From Terriglobales bacterium (lineage in GTDB: Bacteria > Acidobacteriota > Terriglobia > Terriglobales > Acidobacteriaceae), in assembly GCA_035487355.1 (NCBI GenBank), contig DATHMF010000027.1:1-64000 (forward strand): 64,000 bases of DNA, written 5' to 3'. A program made the translations under genes and the position numbers. Shown here in pieces: positions 44,067 through 52,615 of this stretch. Each line of letters starts with the position of its first letter. Position 1 is the stretch's first letter. A model generated the notes under the pieces. That model searched no databases, was not told where the DNA came from, and saw nothing but the letters and a program-made list of their open reading frames with translations.

Positions 44067-44278
44067 CTCTCCAGTAAGAAATCCGGCTGATACCGTAGCA
44101 GTCTTGATCAGGTTCTTCAAGTCAATCGGTGTTGATCTGCGTTCATCACGGCGAAAAATATCTTTACATTTCAGAATATGAAACCAGCTATGCTGAAAAG
44201 GGTTGCTGGAATAATCTAACTGAGGCCAGCGAGAATTGGTATGGTGGAGAAAACAAATTAGGGGAGACCAGGTTAAAA

Positions 44279-46186
44279 ATGAAACTTACAAAATTAAGCG
44301 GACTGGCATCTGGCATGGCTGTTGTTCTTCTGTGCCTATGCCTGGCGGTTCCTGCTTTTTCAGCAAGTGATGTCACGGTCGGCAGTCCTAACGGAAACGT
44401 ACAAATCAAAATTTTTGTCACAGAAAAGACTGGTTTGAGCTACGAGCTCACTTTCAAGAAACAGCCCGTCATTCAAGCTTCTCCCCTGGGGATTGTCGTG
44501 GATAACGTAAACCTCGGCCAGGGCGTCGCCATCAAACACACAGAACGTTACAACATAAAAGAAAGTTATCCCTCGCGCGGCGTTCATTCTGTGGCCAACG
44601 ATCATTGCAACGGCGCAAAAATCTCTATCAATCACCCGAACAGCAAGACTACCTACACCGTGGATGTCCGCGCCTACGATGATGGCGTTGCCTTCCGCTA
44701 TGTCGTCCCCGGAGAAAAACTCACGCGCACCCCGGATGAAGCTACGGTTTTTACCATCCCGGATGGCAGTACAGTCTGGTATCACGGTTTTACCGGCCAC
44801 TATGAAGGCATTCACAACAAGGAAGACATCTCGAAAGTTACCGCTGGCGATTGGGCCGCTGTGCCTCTGACCTTCAAACTGCCCAACAACCTTGGTTACG
44901 CTTCCATAACGGAAGGTGCTCTGATGAATTACAGCGGCATGGGACTCGAGGCCGATGGCCATCGTGCCTTCGATGCCCGCTTAGGCAACGCCGAGCCGCC
45001 CTCTTACCCATTCACTCTGAGGTTTGGTGACGCCGAAGCAAAACGCCTTTCAGTTCCGGCCACGATCACCGGGACTATTACCACTCCCTGGCGGATCGTG
45101 ATGGTCGGCGCCGACCTGAACACGCTGGTGAATTGCGACATTGTGAATAACGTTTCACCGCCGCCCGATCCCAGGCTCTTTCCCGATGGACTCAACACCT
45201 ACTGGGTCAGACCTGGCCGCGCGGTTTGGAAGTATCTTGATGGCGGTGACAGCACTTTGGACGGCATGAAGGAGTTCTCCAAAGAAGCCGGAGATCTAGG
45301 CTTTGAATACAACGTCATTGAGGGCTTTTGGCAGAAATGGAATGACGATCAATTGCGTGAGCTTGTGGAATACTCAGACGGGCATAACGTCAAACTATTC
45401 GTATGGAAATTCAGCAAGGAGCTACATGATCCGAGACAGCGCCGTGAGTTCTTCCGCCACCTTCATGACCTTGGCATTGCCGGAGCGAAAATAGATTTCT
45501 TCGACCATGAAGCCAAAGAAGTAGTTGACCTATATCAGGCCATACTCAAGGATGCAGCCGAGTTCCAGATCATGGTTGTATTTCACGGGGCCAACAAACC
45601 TACGGGCGAGTCGCGCACCTGGCCCAATGAAGTGACTCGCGAGGCTGTGTTCGGATTTGAGCACAAATCCAATCCCACGTGGGCGCAGCATACCACAACG
45701 CTTCCCTTCACCCGTCTGCTCGCCGGACCGGCTGATTTCACTCCTATGCTCTTCGGCGACCGCCGCAAGGAAACCTCATGGCCGAACCAGATTGCCAGCG
45801 CGGTTATTCTGACCTCTCCGCTGCTGACCTTCGCTGCCAATCCCAAGAGCATCGTGGAAAATCCCGGGGTTGATCTGATCAAAAGCATTCCCAGCACCTG
45901 GGACCAGACCATTGTGCTGCCGGTATCGGAAATCGGCGGAATTGCTGCCTTCGCGCGGCGCAAAAATGACACATGGTTTCTGGCTGTCATGAACGGCGAA
46001 ACCCCGAAGACAATTCATGTGAACCTCTCGTTTCTCGCTGAAGGTCCGCATCCGGCAATGCTTATCCGCGACCAGCAAGACAACCCGGCCGCAGAAAAAA
46101 CTGAAAACACCGTTCTCAGCCCCTCCGATTCACTCACGATAGATTTACGGGCCGGCGGCGGTTTTATAGGCAGGTTCTTAAAGTGA
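44279..46186 (+). CDS. Glycoside hydrolase family 97 (alpha-galactosidase/alpha-glucosidase type)
   Basis: 635 residues from the ATG at 44279 with signal peptide (GMAVVLLCLCLAVPAFSA). GH97 layout: an N-terminal super-beta-sandwich (SPNGNVQIKIFVTEKTGLSYELTF, PLGIVVDN), then the (beta/alpha)8 barrel with FWQKWNDDQLRELVEYSDGHNVKLFVW, AGAKIDFFDHEAKEVVDLYQ, VVFHGANKPTGESRTWPNEVTREAVFGFEH, and a C-terminal beta domain. The Asp in KIDFFD is where retaining GH97 members have their nucleophile, suggesting a retaining alpha-galactosidase-like enzyme (inference). It is divergent from the GH105-DUF4861 gene across 212 bp. Confidence 0.88.
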   Translation: MKLTKLSGLASGMAVVLLCLCLAVPAFSASDVTVGSPNGNVQIKIFVTEKTGLSYELTFKKQPVIQASPLGIVVDNVNLGQGVAIKHTERYNIKESYPSRGVHSVANDHCNGAKISINHPNSKTTYTVDVRAYDDGVAFRYVVPGEKLTRTPDEATVFTIPDGSTVWYHGFTGHYEGIHNKEDISKVTAGDWAAVPLTFKLPNNLGYASITEGALMNYSGMGLEADGHRAFDARLGNAEPPSYPFTLRFGDAEAKRLSVPATITGTITTPWRIVMVGADLNTLVNCDIVNNVSPPPDPRLFPDGLNTYWVRPGRAVWKYLDGGDSTLDGMKEFSKEAGDLGFEYNVIEGFWQKWNDDQLRELVEYSDGHNVKLFVWKFSKELHDPRQRREFFRHLHDLGIAGAKIDFFDHEAKEVVDLYQAILKDAAEFQIMVVFHGANKPTGESRTWPNEVTREAVFGFEHKSNPTWAQHTTTLPFTRLLAGPADFTPMLFGDRRKETSWPNQIASAVILTSPLLTFAANPKSIVENPGVDLIKSIPSTWDQTIVLPVSEIGGIAAFARRKNDTWFLAVMNGETPKTIHVNLSFLAEGPHPAMLIRDQQDNPAAEKTENTVLSPSDSLTIDLRAGGGFIGRFLK

Positions 46187-46403
46187 CTTCCTGCTCCAGG
46201 AAAATTATTGTAAAGAAAAGTTTACTGTAAAGAATTGTTAATCAGCGCTTTGAGCCGCAACCTCAGGGTTATAGTTGCGTCTGACATTACAGGGCGATTC
46301 CTATTGGAATTTGAACGCAGCCAAGAAACCCGCTTATCTAGTTCGGGGAAGTCAACTCTCACCTGCGCGCCAAATCAAAATTGAAATCAAGGAGCATTTC
46401 TCT

Positions 46404-46883
46404 ATGTTGAAGCGCTGTGCAATTACGTTAGTTTTAGCATTGTTTGCGATCGGCACCTGTGCCTTTGCGCAAGAGAATCAGAATCAACCCAGCGGGCAGG
46501 ACAACCAGGGCCAGCCGCATGAGCGAAAAGGAGGAGGATGGGGCCCGCGTGATCCTGCACAAATGGTGCAACGCCTGACCCAGGATTTGAACCTGACCGC
46601 CGACCAACAAGCCAAGATCCTGACCACTCTGCAAGACCAGCAAAAGCAGATGCAGACCCTGCGGGATGACAATACTCTTTCCCAAGACGACAAACATGCA
46701 AAGATGATGGACCTGCGCAAGACTACTATGACCCAGATACGCTCTGTTCTCACTGATGATCAGCAGAAGAAGTTTGATGAAATGCAGCAGAAGCGCGAAC
46801 AGGAAATGGGCCAGCACCGGAAGAACTCCGAGGGCAACGAGCAACCCAAGTCCGACGAGCAGCCCAAGTCTGATCCAAAGTAA
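46404..46883 (+). CDS. Periplasmic Spy/CpxP-like LTXXQ protein
   Basis: 159 residues with signal peptide (CAITLVLALFAIGTCAFAQ). After a Gln/Asn/Gly-rich linker come two LTxxQ-type repeats, LNLTADQQAKILTTL and LTDDQQKKFDEM, in an all-helical segment, and a Lys/Glu/Asp tail. Spy-like proteins are envelope-stress chaperones. AAGGAG lies 11 bases before the ATG at 46404. It follows the GH97 gene by 217 bp and probably has its own promoter. Confidence 0.82.
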   Translation: MLKRCAITLVLALFAIGTCAFAQENQNQPSGQDNQGQPHERKGGGWGPRDPAQMVQRLTQDLNLTADQQAKILTTLQDQQKQMQTLRDDNTLSQDDKHAKMMDLRKTTMTQIRSVLTDDQQKKFDEMQQKREQEMGQHRKNSEGNEQPKSDEQPKSDPK

Positions 46884-47451
46884 TTTCTTTTTGAATGCGA
46901 TTTAAGGTTTCGCTGGCCGGCAGAAGATGAAAACCATTTTTGCCGGCCAGAGCAAGGCCCTGCCTGCTTGCTTCACGCTGCTTACTCCCAAAGGACATGT
47001 ACTCAGGATGTAAAAAAAATTGTCTGCAATAGACAAAAAACTTACTCTCTGAGAAAAACTGGGGTACAATTCTGCCCGCTTCACAAAGTCGGATTGAGCG
47101 GTTGAGTAGACGAGATTGTAACTGCCAAACGACAAATCAAGTTTCAATAATTCTTGCAACAAACTGCTTTCACATCTGAAAGCACTTATTTCATCCGTAA
47201 ACCGAGGAAGCTGAAACTTAAAAGGAAGGCGAAGGCAGAGATATCGTTTAGAAAAACTATTGACTCCGTAGATACTGTATTTAACTTCGTGTCCAATGTT
47301 TTCCCGAAAGAATCCGGCCAAGTTTCATCACTCAAGTTCTGTGGGTTAGTGAATACGACGCCCAGCTCCATTGGAAGCTGAAAATGCACACTACAACTCC
47401 TCCCCCCATGAGGAAGCACCCGCTGTACGCGTAATTAAGGAGATCTTATTT
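46884..47451. other. Long leader region before the large secreted protein
   Basis: About 570 bp. A promoter candidate is at 47042-47070, leaving a leader of about 380 nt before the start at 47452. No riboswitch class is recognised, and open frames on either strand look accidental. Confidence 0.35.
47042..47070 (+). promoter_or_regulatory. Candidate promoter of the large secreted-protein gene
   Basis: TTACTC (47042-47047) and TACAAT (47065-47070) are spaced by 17 bp in an AT-rich stretch. This fits sigma-70 reasonably, about 380 bp ahead of the next gene. Confidence 0.35.
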
Positions 47452-50163
47452 ATGGACGTAAGAATGGCGAGTTTTTCCAAAATTGTTTTGTCTGTGCTTA
47501 TTTTGATAGGGCTGTCAGCCCCTCTGGCGTTCTCTCAGAGCAACGACCATGATCCCGAAGCGGTACCCGACAACCAACTTCCCCTTATGGCCCCGGGTGC
47601 GCCTCCCACTGTGCGCATGGAGATGCACCGCGACGTTTCTCCCGCCCTGCGTGATCTGGCGGCGATTGCGCCCGAGCCTCCCACTTTGTTTCACGAGGCC
47701 GAACCGTGGCGGCGCATTCCGTTGCCAGCGGGCATGGCAACAACAGGATTAATAAGAGAAGATGCAATACGGCAAACCAGCTTTCTTCCTGCCTCGCCGG
47801 CCGTGAGTCATAGCTTCGACGGCATAGGACAAGGCCAGTTTGGTTTCAGCGTAACCAGCGCTCCACCCGATACCAACGGGGCGGTCGGCTCTACGCAATA
47901 CGTGCAATGGGTCAATACCTCTTTTGCAGTGTTCAACAAGACGACCGGAGCGCTCATCGCCGGACCGACCAATGGCAACGCACTCTGGTTGGGCTTCGGC
48001 GGGGGCTGCGAGACCAATAACGACGGCGATCCTATCGTTCTCTACGACAAGCTTGCCAATCGCTGGATCTTCTCTCAGTTCTCGGTTTCCACGACGCCAT
48101 TCCTGCAGTGCATCGCGGTTTCCACCACCTCCGACGCCACCGGAACTTACAATCGCTATTCTTTCCAGTACCCTAATTTCGACGATTATCCCAAAATGGG
48201 AGTCTGGCCTGATGCATATTACGAAACCTTCAACATGTTCAACGGCAATAATTTTGTTGGGTCGGATGCGTGCGCCTACAATCGCACCGCTATGCTGAAC
48301 GGACAGCCGGCTACACAGATTTGTTTCCAGCAGAACTCCTCTGTCGGCGGGCTCTTGCCTTCCGATCTCGATGGCACCACAGCACCACCGGCAGGCTCGC
48401 CGAACTTTATGGTGTTCTTCGGCACCAACAATCTGAACCTCTTCAAATTCCACGTGGACTTCGCCACTCCCGCCAACTCTACTTTTACTGGTCCTACGGT
48501 CATCCCGGTTGCCGCCTTCACTCCGTTGTGCAACGGAGGCACGTGCGTTGTTCAGCCTGGTACCTCGAATCAGTTGGACTCCCTTGCTGACCGTCTCATG
48601 TACCGCCTCGCCTATCGCAATTTCGGGAGTCACGAATCCCTGGTTGTAAACCACTCCGTGGCTACTTCTTCCGGTGGCGGTGTGCGCTGGTATGAAATCC
48701 AGAACCCCGGTGGCACCCCCACTCTGGCACAACAAGGCACATTTGCTCCCGATTCAAGCTTCCGCTGGATGGGCAGCGTTGCCATGGACCAGGCCGGGGA
48801 CATCGCCGTTGGCTATAGTGTCTCCAGCAGCTCCGTACATCCCTCCATCGCCTTCGCGGGCCGGGTTCCTTCTGATCCATCAGGCACCTTGGAGGCCGAA
48901 ACCAATATCGTCACCGGAGCCGGTTCGCAAACTGGGACCCTTCACCGCTGGGGCGACTACAGCGCCATGACGGTTGATCCGGTGGATGATTGCACCTTCT
49001 GGTACACCGATGAGTACATAAAGACCAACGGCAGCTTTAACTGGAACACACGCATCGCGAATTTCAAGTTTCCCAATTGCGGAACTACCAACCAGCCCGA
49101 CTTCACGCTTTCCGAATCAGGGAGTCCGAAGACAGTTACGGCTGGCGGCAGCACTACCTTCACGGCTACTGTGGCTCCACTCAACGGGTTTACCGGCAAT
49201 GTCTCTCTTTCTTTGAGCGGTCTGCCCTCCGGAGCTTCTGGAAGCTTCATTCCGAACCCGATTACCGGCGGCTCAGGATCGTCAACGTTGACAGTTTCCA
49301 CCAGCACCACCACTCCTCCCGGAACCTATACGCTTACGATTACGGGCACGAGCGGCAGCACCTCGCACACCACAACGGTCACGCTGACTGTGAATTCGCA
49401 GTCGGTAGGCGACTTTTCGGTCTCCGCAGCGCCTGCATCTCGGATGATAACCCAGGGCAGCAGCACCACTTACACCGTTACCGTCGGGGCCATCAACGGC
49501 TTCTCCGGAACTGTGGCGCTCTCGGTCCAGGGCCTGCCGGCAAACGCCGGCTCAAGCTTCAATCCGGCCAGCATCACCGCTTCTGGCACTTCGACGCTGA
49601 CCATCTCGACTGCCACTTCGACTCCGATCGGCACCTTCCATCTGACGATTGTGGGCACAAGCGGCGGTGTCTCGCACTCTGCTTCCGTAACTCTGGTCGT
49701 GACTTCGCCCTGTGTCAGCGCGACGGCGGGCAGCGGCTTCCACGATAGTCCTCTGCTTTCCACGCAGACGGGAACTTTCACCGCTGCGTTTGACGCAACC
49801 CCGTCAGCTTCCCCCATCAACAGCTTCGTTGGACTCTCGCATGGGGCCGCAACCACATTCGACGGGTTTGCTACGCAGGCGCGCTTCAATCCTACGGGAA
49901 ACATTGACGCGCGCAATGGCGGCGGCTTCCAGGCTGCTTCTACCATTCACTACACCGGAGGATTGACGTACCACTTCCGTTTGGTGATTAATGTCCCGGC
50001 GCATACGTATTCCATCTTCGTGACGCCGCCAGGATCGGCGGAGCTGACCGTTGGCTCCAATTTCGCCTTCCGTTCTACGCAAAGCACAGTGACCAGCCTG
50101 AATTTCTGGGGAACAGAAGCCTCCTCAGGTTCAGACCGGGTTTGCAACTTCACACTCCAGTAA
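47452..50163 (+). CDS. Large secreted protein with two bacterial Ig-like domains
   Basis: 903 residues; ATG at 47452 with AAGGAG nine bases upstream. Signal peptide (FSKIVLSVLILIGLSAPLAFSQ). Residues ~120-540 form an uncharacterised beta-rich region (QFGFSVTSAPPDTNGAVGS, VQWVNTSFAVFNKTTGALI, RWGDYSAMTVDPVDDCTFWY) seen in large exoproteins of Acidobacteria. Two tandem ~90-residue Ig-like repeats follow (GGSTTFTATVAPLNGFTGNV, and STTYTVTVGAINGFSGTV) joined by Thr/Ser-rich strands, then a C-terminal beta domain starting near CVSATAGSGFHDSPLL. Probably surface-exposed or secreted. The catalytic or binding role is unknown. Confidence 0.75.
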   Translation: MDVRMASFSKIVLSVLILIGLSAPLAFSQSNDHDPEAVPDNQLPLMAPGAPPTVRMEMHRDVSPALRDLAAIAPEPPTLFHEAEPWRRIPLPAGMATTGLIREDAIRQTSFLPASPAVSHSFDGIGQGQFGFSVTSAPPDTNGAVGSTQYVQWVNTSFAVFNKTTGALIAGPTNGNALWLGFGGGCETNNDGDPIVLYDKLANRWIFSQFSVSTTPFLQCIAVSTTSDATGTYNRYSFQYPNFDDYPKMGVWPDAYYETFNMFNGNNFVGSDACAYNRTAMLNGQPATQICFQQNSSVGGLLPSDLDGTTAPPAGSPNFMVFFGTNNLNLFKFHVDFATPANSTFTGPTVIPVAAFTPLCNGGTCVVQPGTSNQLDSLADRLMYRLAYRNFGSHESLVVNHSVATSSGGGVRWYEIQNPGGTPTLAQQGTFAPDSSFRWMGSVAMDQAGDIAVGYSVSSSSVHPSIAFAGRVPSDPSGTLEAETNIVTGAGSQTGTLHRWGDYSAMTVDPVDDCTFWYTDEYIKTNGSFNWNTRIANFKFPNCGTTNQPDFTLSESGSPKTVTAGGSTTFTATVAPLNGFTGNVSLSLSGLPSGASGSFIPNPITGGSGSSTLTVSTSTTTPPGTYTLTITGTSGSTSHTTTVTLTVNSQSVGDFSVSAAPASRMITQGSSTTYTVTVGAINGFSGTVALSVQGLPANAGSSFNPASITASGTSTLTISTATSTPIGTFHLTIVGTSGGVSHSASVTLVVTSPCVSATAGSGFHDSPLLSTQTGTFTAAFDATPSASPINSFVGLSHGAATTFDGFATQARFNPTGNIDARNGGGFQAASTIHYTGGLTYHFRLVINVPAHTYSIFVTPPGSAELTVGSNFAFRSTQSTVTSLNFWGTEASSGSDRVCNFTLQ

Positions 50164-50177
50164 TCTGAAAGCAATCG

Positions 50178-50252
50178 GGGAGGAGGCGGGGTTACCCCCG
50201 CCTCCTCCCACACCATCGGACGTACGGTTCCGCATCCGGCGGTTCATGATGG
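50178..50252. other. Compound GC-rich structured element after the secreted-protein gene
   Basis: A perfect 14-bp stem GGGAGGAGGCGGGG (50178-50191) / CCCCGCCTCCTCCC (50196-50209) with a TTAC loop is followed by a second fold bounded by CCATC (50213-50217) and GATGG (50248-50252) around GGACGTACGGTTCCG. The second part resembles the 3' ends of some retroelements (group II intron domain V-like text), but the rest of such an element is absent. It may simply end the upstream transcript. Confidence 0.45.
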
Positions 50253-50325
50253 AACGAGAATGGGCAAGATCGCTTGCCTGAGGTCTTGCTGTGACACATT
50301 TTCGCGCTCCTCACCATCGACTACA

Positions 50326-50892
50326 ATGAGTGGTTCTATTTCCATCCTGTTGGAGCCGAACACATTGCCGGAACGAATCATAGTTGAGGATATTCGCCTG
50401 AAGTTGGGCGAACAGATTGAACGCACCGAACACCTGGTTCGGCTGGTGCCTCCCAATGCTCTTGCTTGGAAGCCACAATTGCAGACAACTTCAACAAACC
50501 TGAACCACTTGCTTGGCCACCTGCTTGATTGTCTGGCCGGCGTTTGCGCAGTCTTCCACGCCGCATTTCCCCATGAGCTTGCGCATCTCGCACAACTGCA
50601 GTCGCTGCCGGTGAATCATGCCTGTCAACCCGAAGAAGCACTGCAGAGAATCCGCGAATATACGAAGCATATCGAACAGGCATTTGCTCTCTGCAACGAT
50701 AATGATCTGAGGCGAATGATTCCTTCAGTATTTGTCCCCCAAGGTGAGACACTGCTAACGCTATTGTTGGGGAATCTCGAGCACCTGATCAATCACAAAT
50801 ACCAGTTGTTCTTCTATCTGAAACTCTATGGGTTGCCCGTCACCAGCAAAGACATTTATCACTGGCGAGGAGCGCCAGGTGACCAGGGATAG
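50326..50892 (+). CDS. DinB family protein
   Basis: 188 residues. DinB-type pattern: LNHLLGHLLDCLAGVCAVFH (first ligand His), LGNLEHLINHKYQLFFYLKLYGLPV (second His pair and the family C-terminal helix). The frame has an ATG at 50326 without a strong ribosome site; an earlier start at 50260 is possible. It is distinct in sequence from the DinB protein at 1351-1851. Isolated, convergent with the RNB gene. Confidence 0.78.
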   Translation: MSGSISILLEPNTLPERIIVEDIRLKLGEQIERTEHLVRLVPPNALAWKPQLQTTSTNLNHLLGHLLDCLAGVCAVFHAAFPHELAHLAQLQSLPVNHACQPEEALQRIREYTKHIEQAFALCNDNDLRRMIPSVFVPQGETLLTLLLGNLEHLINHKYQLFFYLKLYGLPVTSKDIYHWRGAPGDQG

Positions 50893-50990
50893 TGTGTATT
50901 CGACCTACTCTGGAGATCTACCGTGTGCTTCCATGCCGATCAGGAACTCGCAAAGCTCGCTCCCGCGTCCTTCCGTCTCCATCTCGCAGG

Positions 50991-52457
50991 TTAGCCCCGC
51001 GCAAAATCAATATACCCTTTCTGCGCGTCTGTGCTGATCAGCTTGACCCGCAGCTTATCTCCAACATCCACTCCCTGCTCTCCTCGGCACAGCAACCCTT
51101 CCACATGCGGCTGCAGCACGCGAACGAATGTCCCGTGTGGGGTCACTCCGGTAACGATGGCATCAAAGCTTTCGCCGATCCTGTGGCTCATGGCGACCGC
51201 GGCAATCCGTTTTGTCATTCCCCGTTCAACCTTGCGTGCGGCATCTTCTTTCTGGGTGCAGTTGTTCGCAATCGCAGTAAGCTCGTCGTCGGAATAAGGC
51301 GCCGTTTGTTTTGTCTGCATGGCTTTGATCAGCCTCTGGGTCACCACGTCTGCAAAGCGGCGGTTGGGGGCCGTGGAGTGGGTATAGTCCTGCACGGCAA
51401 GGCCAAAGTGCCCTTGCGCCGGATCGCCTGGCCGCTCCAGCACATATTCACCTGGCCCCATCAACTTGATCACTGCCAGTGACACATCGGCAAAGTGGTC
51501 GGGATCAGCAGCTTTGCGTTTCATTAGAAAATCATTAAGGGCCTTAGAATCCGGCTGGCTCGGGAGTTTTTCGCCACTTTGAGCTGCCAGCTCTACAATC
51601 CGGTTCCAGCGCTCCGGTGTCTTCACCACGCGCCGGATGGAAGAAACCTGCTCCAGCATGCGCGCCACTACCCCGTTGGCTGCGATCATGAAGTCTTCAA
51701 TAAGTTCGGTGGCCAGGTTCTTTTCCTGCCGGGCAATATCCACCACCTGCTCATTCAACATGACAGGATGAACTTCCGTAGTTTCAATATTGAGTGCGCC
51801 GTGGCGGAAGCGTTCATTCTTCAAAGCCTGCGCTACTTCGTTTTGCAGCTTCAGTTGCGCTTGTAGCTCGGCCGACGCAGCTACCTTAGGCGGGGCAGCA
51901 CTCTTCCCCTCGAGCCACGCGCCCACAGCATTGTAAGTAAGCTGCGCCTTATTGCGCACAATTGCCGGGTAGGCGTTGCCGGCGCTGACGCAGCCATTCT
52001 GATCCACCAAAAACTCAATGACTATGCTGAGGTTATCTTGGTTCTCCAGCAGCGAGGTCACGCCGGTTGAAAGCTGCTCCGGCAACATGGGGAAATTCCT
52101 CACCCCGGTATAAACCGTTGTGGTCTCCTTTGCTGCGTGTCCATCAATCGGGGAACTCTTGGGAACGAAGGCATCCACGTCGGCAATTCCCACCAGGACC
52201 TTGGTTTGTCCGTCAGGTTGGCGTTCGGCAAATTCAATCTGGTCAAGGTCGCGAGACGTATCATTGTCAATCGAAGACCAAAGCAGATTGCGCAGGTCGC
52301 GAATGTTTCCATCTGCGGCAACTCGCGGCGGATGCGCCTGCAGTTGGGAAAGCTGCTGTTGGGCTGGCGCTGGAAACTCCGGCTCAAAGCCGTTTTCCAG
52401 CATGACTTGCTTGGCTATGGCCTGCAAATCAACGTGAGAGACGCTTTTATTGTCCAT
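50991..52457 (-). CDS. RNB-domain ribonuclease (RNase II/R-like) without N-terminal cold-shock domains
   Basis: 488 residues. The catalytic RNB domain has SSIDNDTSRDLDQIEFAE (metal-binding aspartates), VGIADVDAFVPKSSPIDGHA, TVYTGVRNFPMLPEQLSTGVTSLLE, FRHGALNIETTEV, ATELIEDFMIAANGVVARML and HFGLAVQDYTHSTAPNRRFADVVTQRLI. A short S1-like region follows (ESFDAIVTGVTPHGTFVRVLQPHVEG). The N-terminus is only ~60 residues before the RNB domain, shorter than RNase R. A 3'-5' exoribonuclease role is likely. Confidence 0.9.
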   Translation of the reverse strand: MDNKSVSHVDLQAIAKQVMLENGFEPEFPAPAQQQLSQLQAHPPRVAADGNIRDLRNLLWSSIDNDTSRDLDQIEFAERQPDGQTKVLVGIADVDAFVPKSSPIDGHAAKETTTVYTGVRNFPMLPEQLSTGVTSLLENQDNLSIVIEFLVDQNGCVSAGNAYPAIVRNKAQLTYNAVGAWLEGKSAAPPKVAASAELQAQLKLQNEVAQALKNERFRHGALNIETTEVHPVMLNEQVVDIARQEKNLATELIEDFMIAANGVVARMLEQVSSIRRVVKTPERWNRIVELAAQSGEKLPSQPDSKALNDFLMKRKAADPDHFADVSLAVIKLMGPGEYVLERPGDPAQGHFGLAVQDYTHSTAPNRRFADVVTQRLIKAMQTKQTAPYSDDELTAIANNCTQKEDAARKVERGMTKRIAAVAMSHRIGESFDAIVTGVTPHGTFVRVLQPHVEGLLCRGEQGVDVGDKLRVKLISTDAQKGYIDFARG

Positions 52458-52615
52458 GGATGTTAGTGAAAGAACCCCAGAAATTTAGAACCCAGAATAT
52501 ATGGAAGCACTAAGCCTAACACGCTGCCGCCAGCTTAGGCGAATGAGGCCTCGGTCCAGGAATTTCCCAATCCTTCTCCGCGATTAAAAAATGCCTTTGT
52601 GACTTTGTGGTTAAT

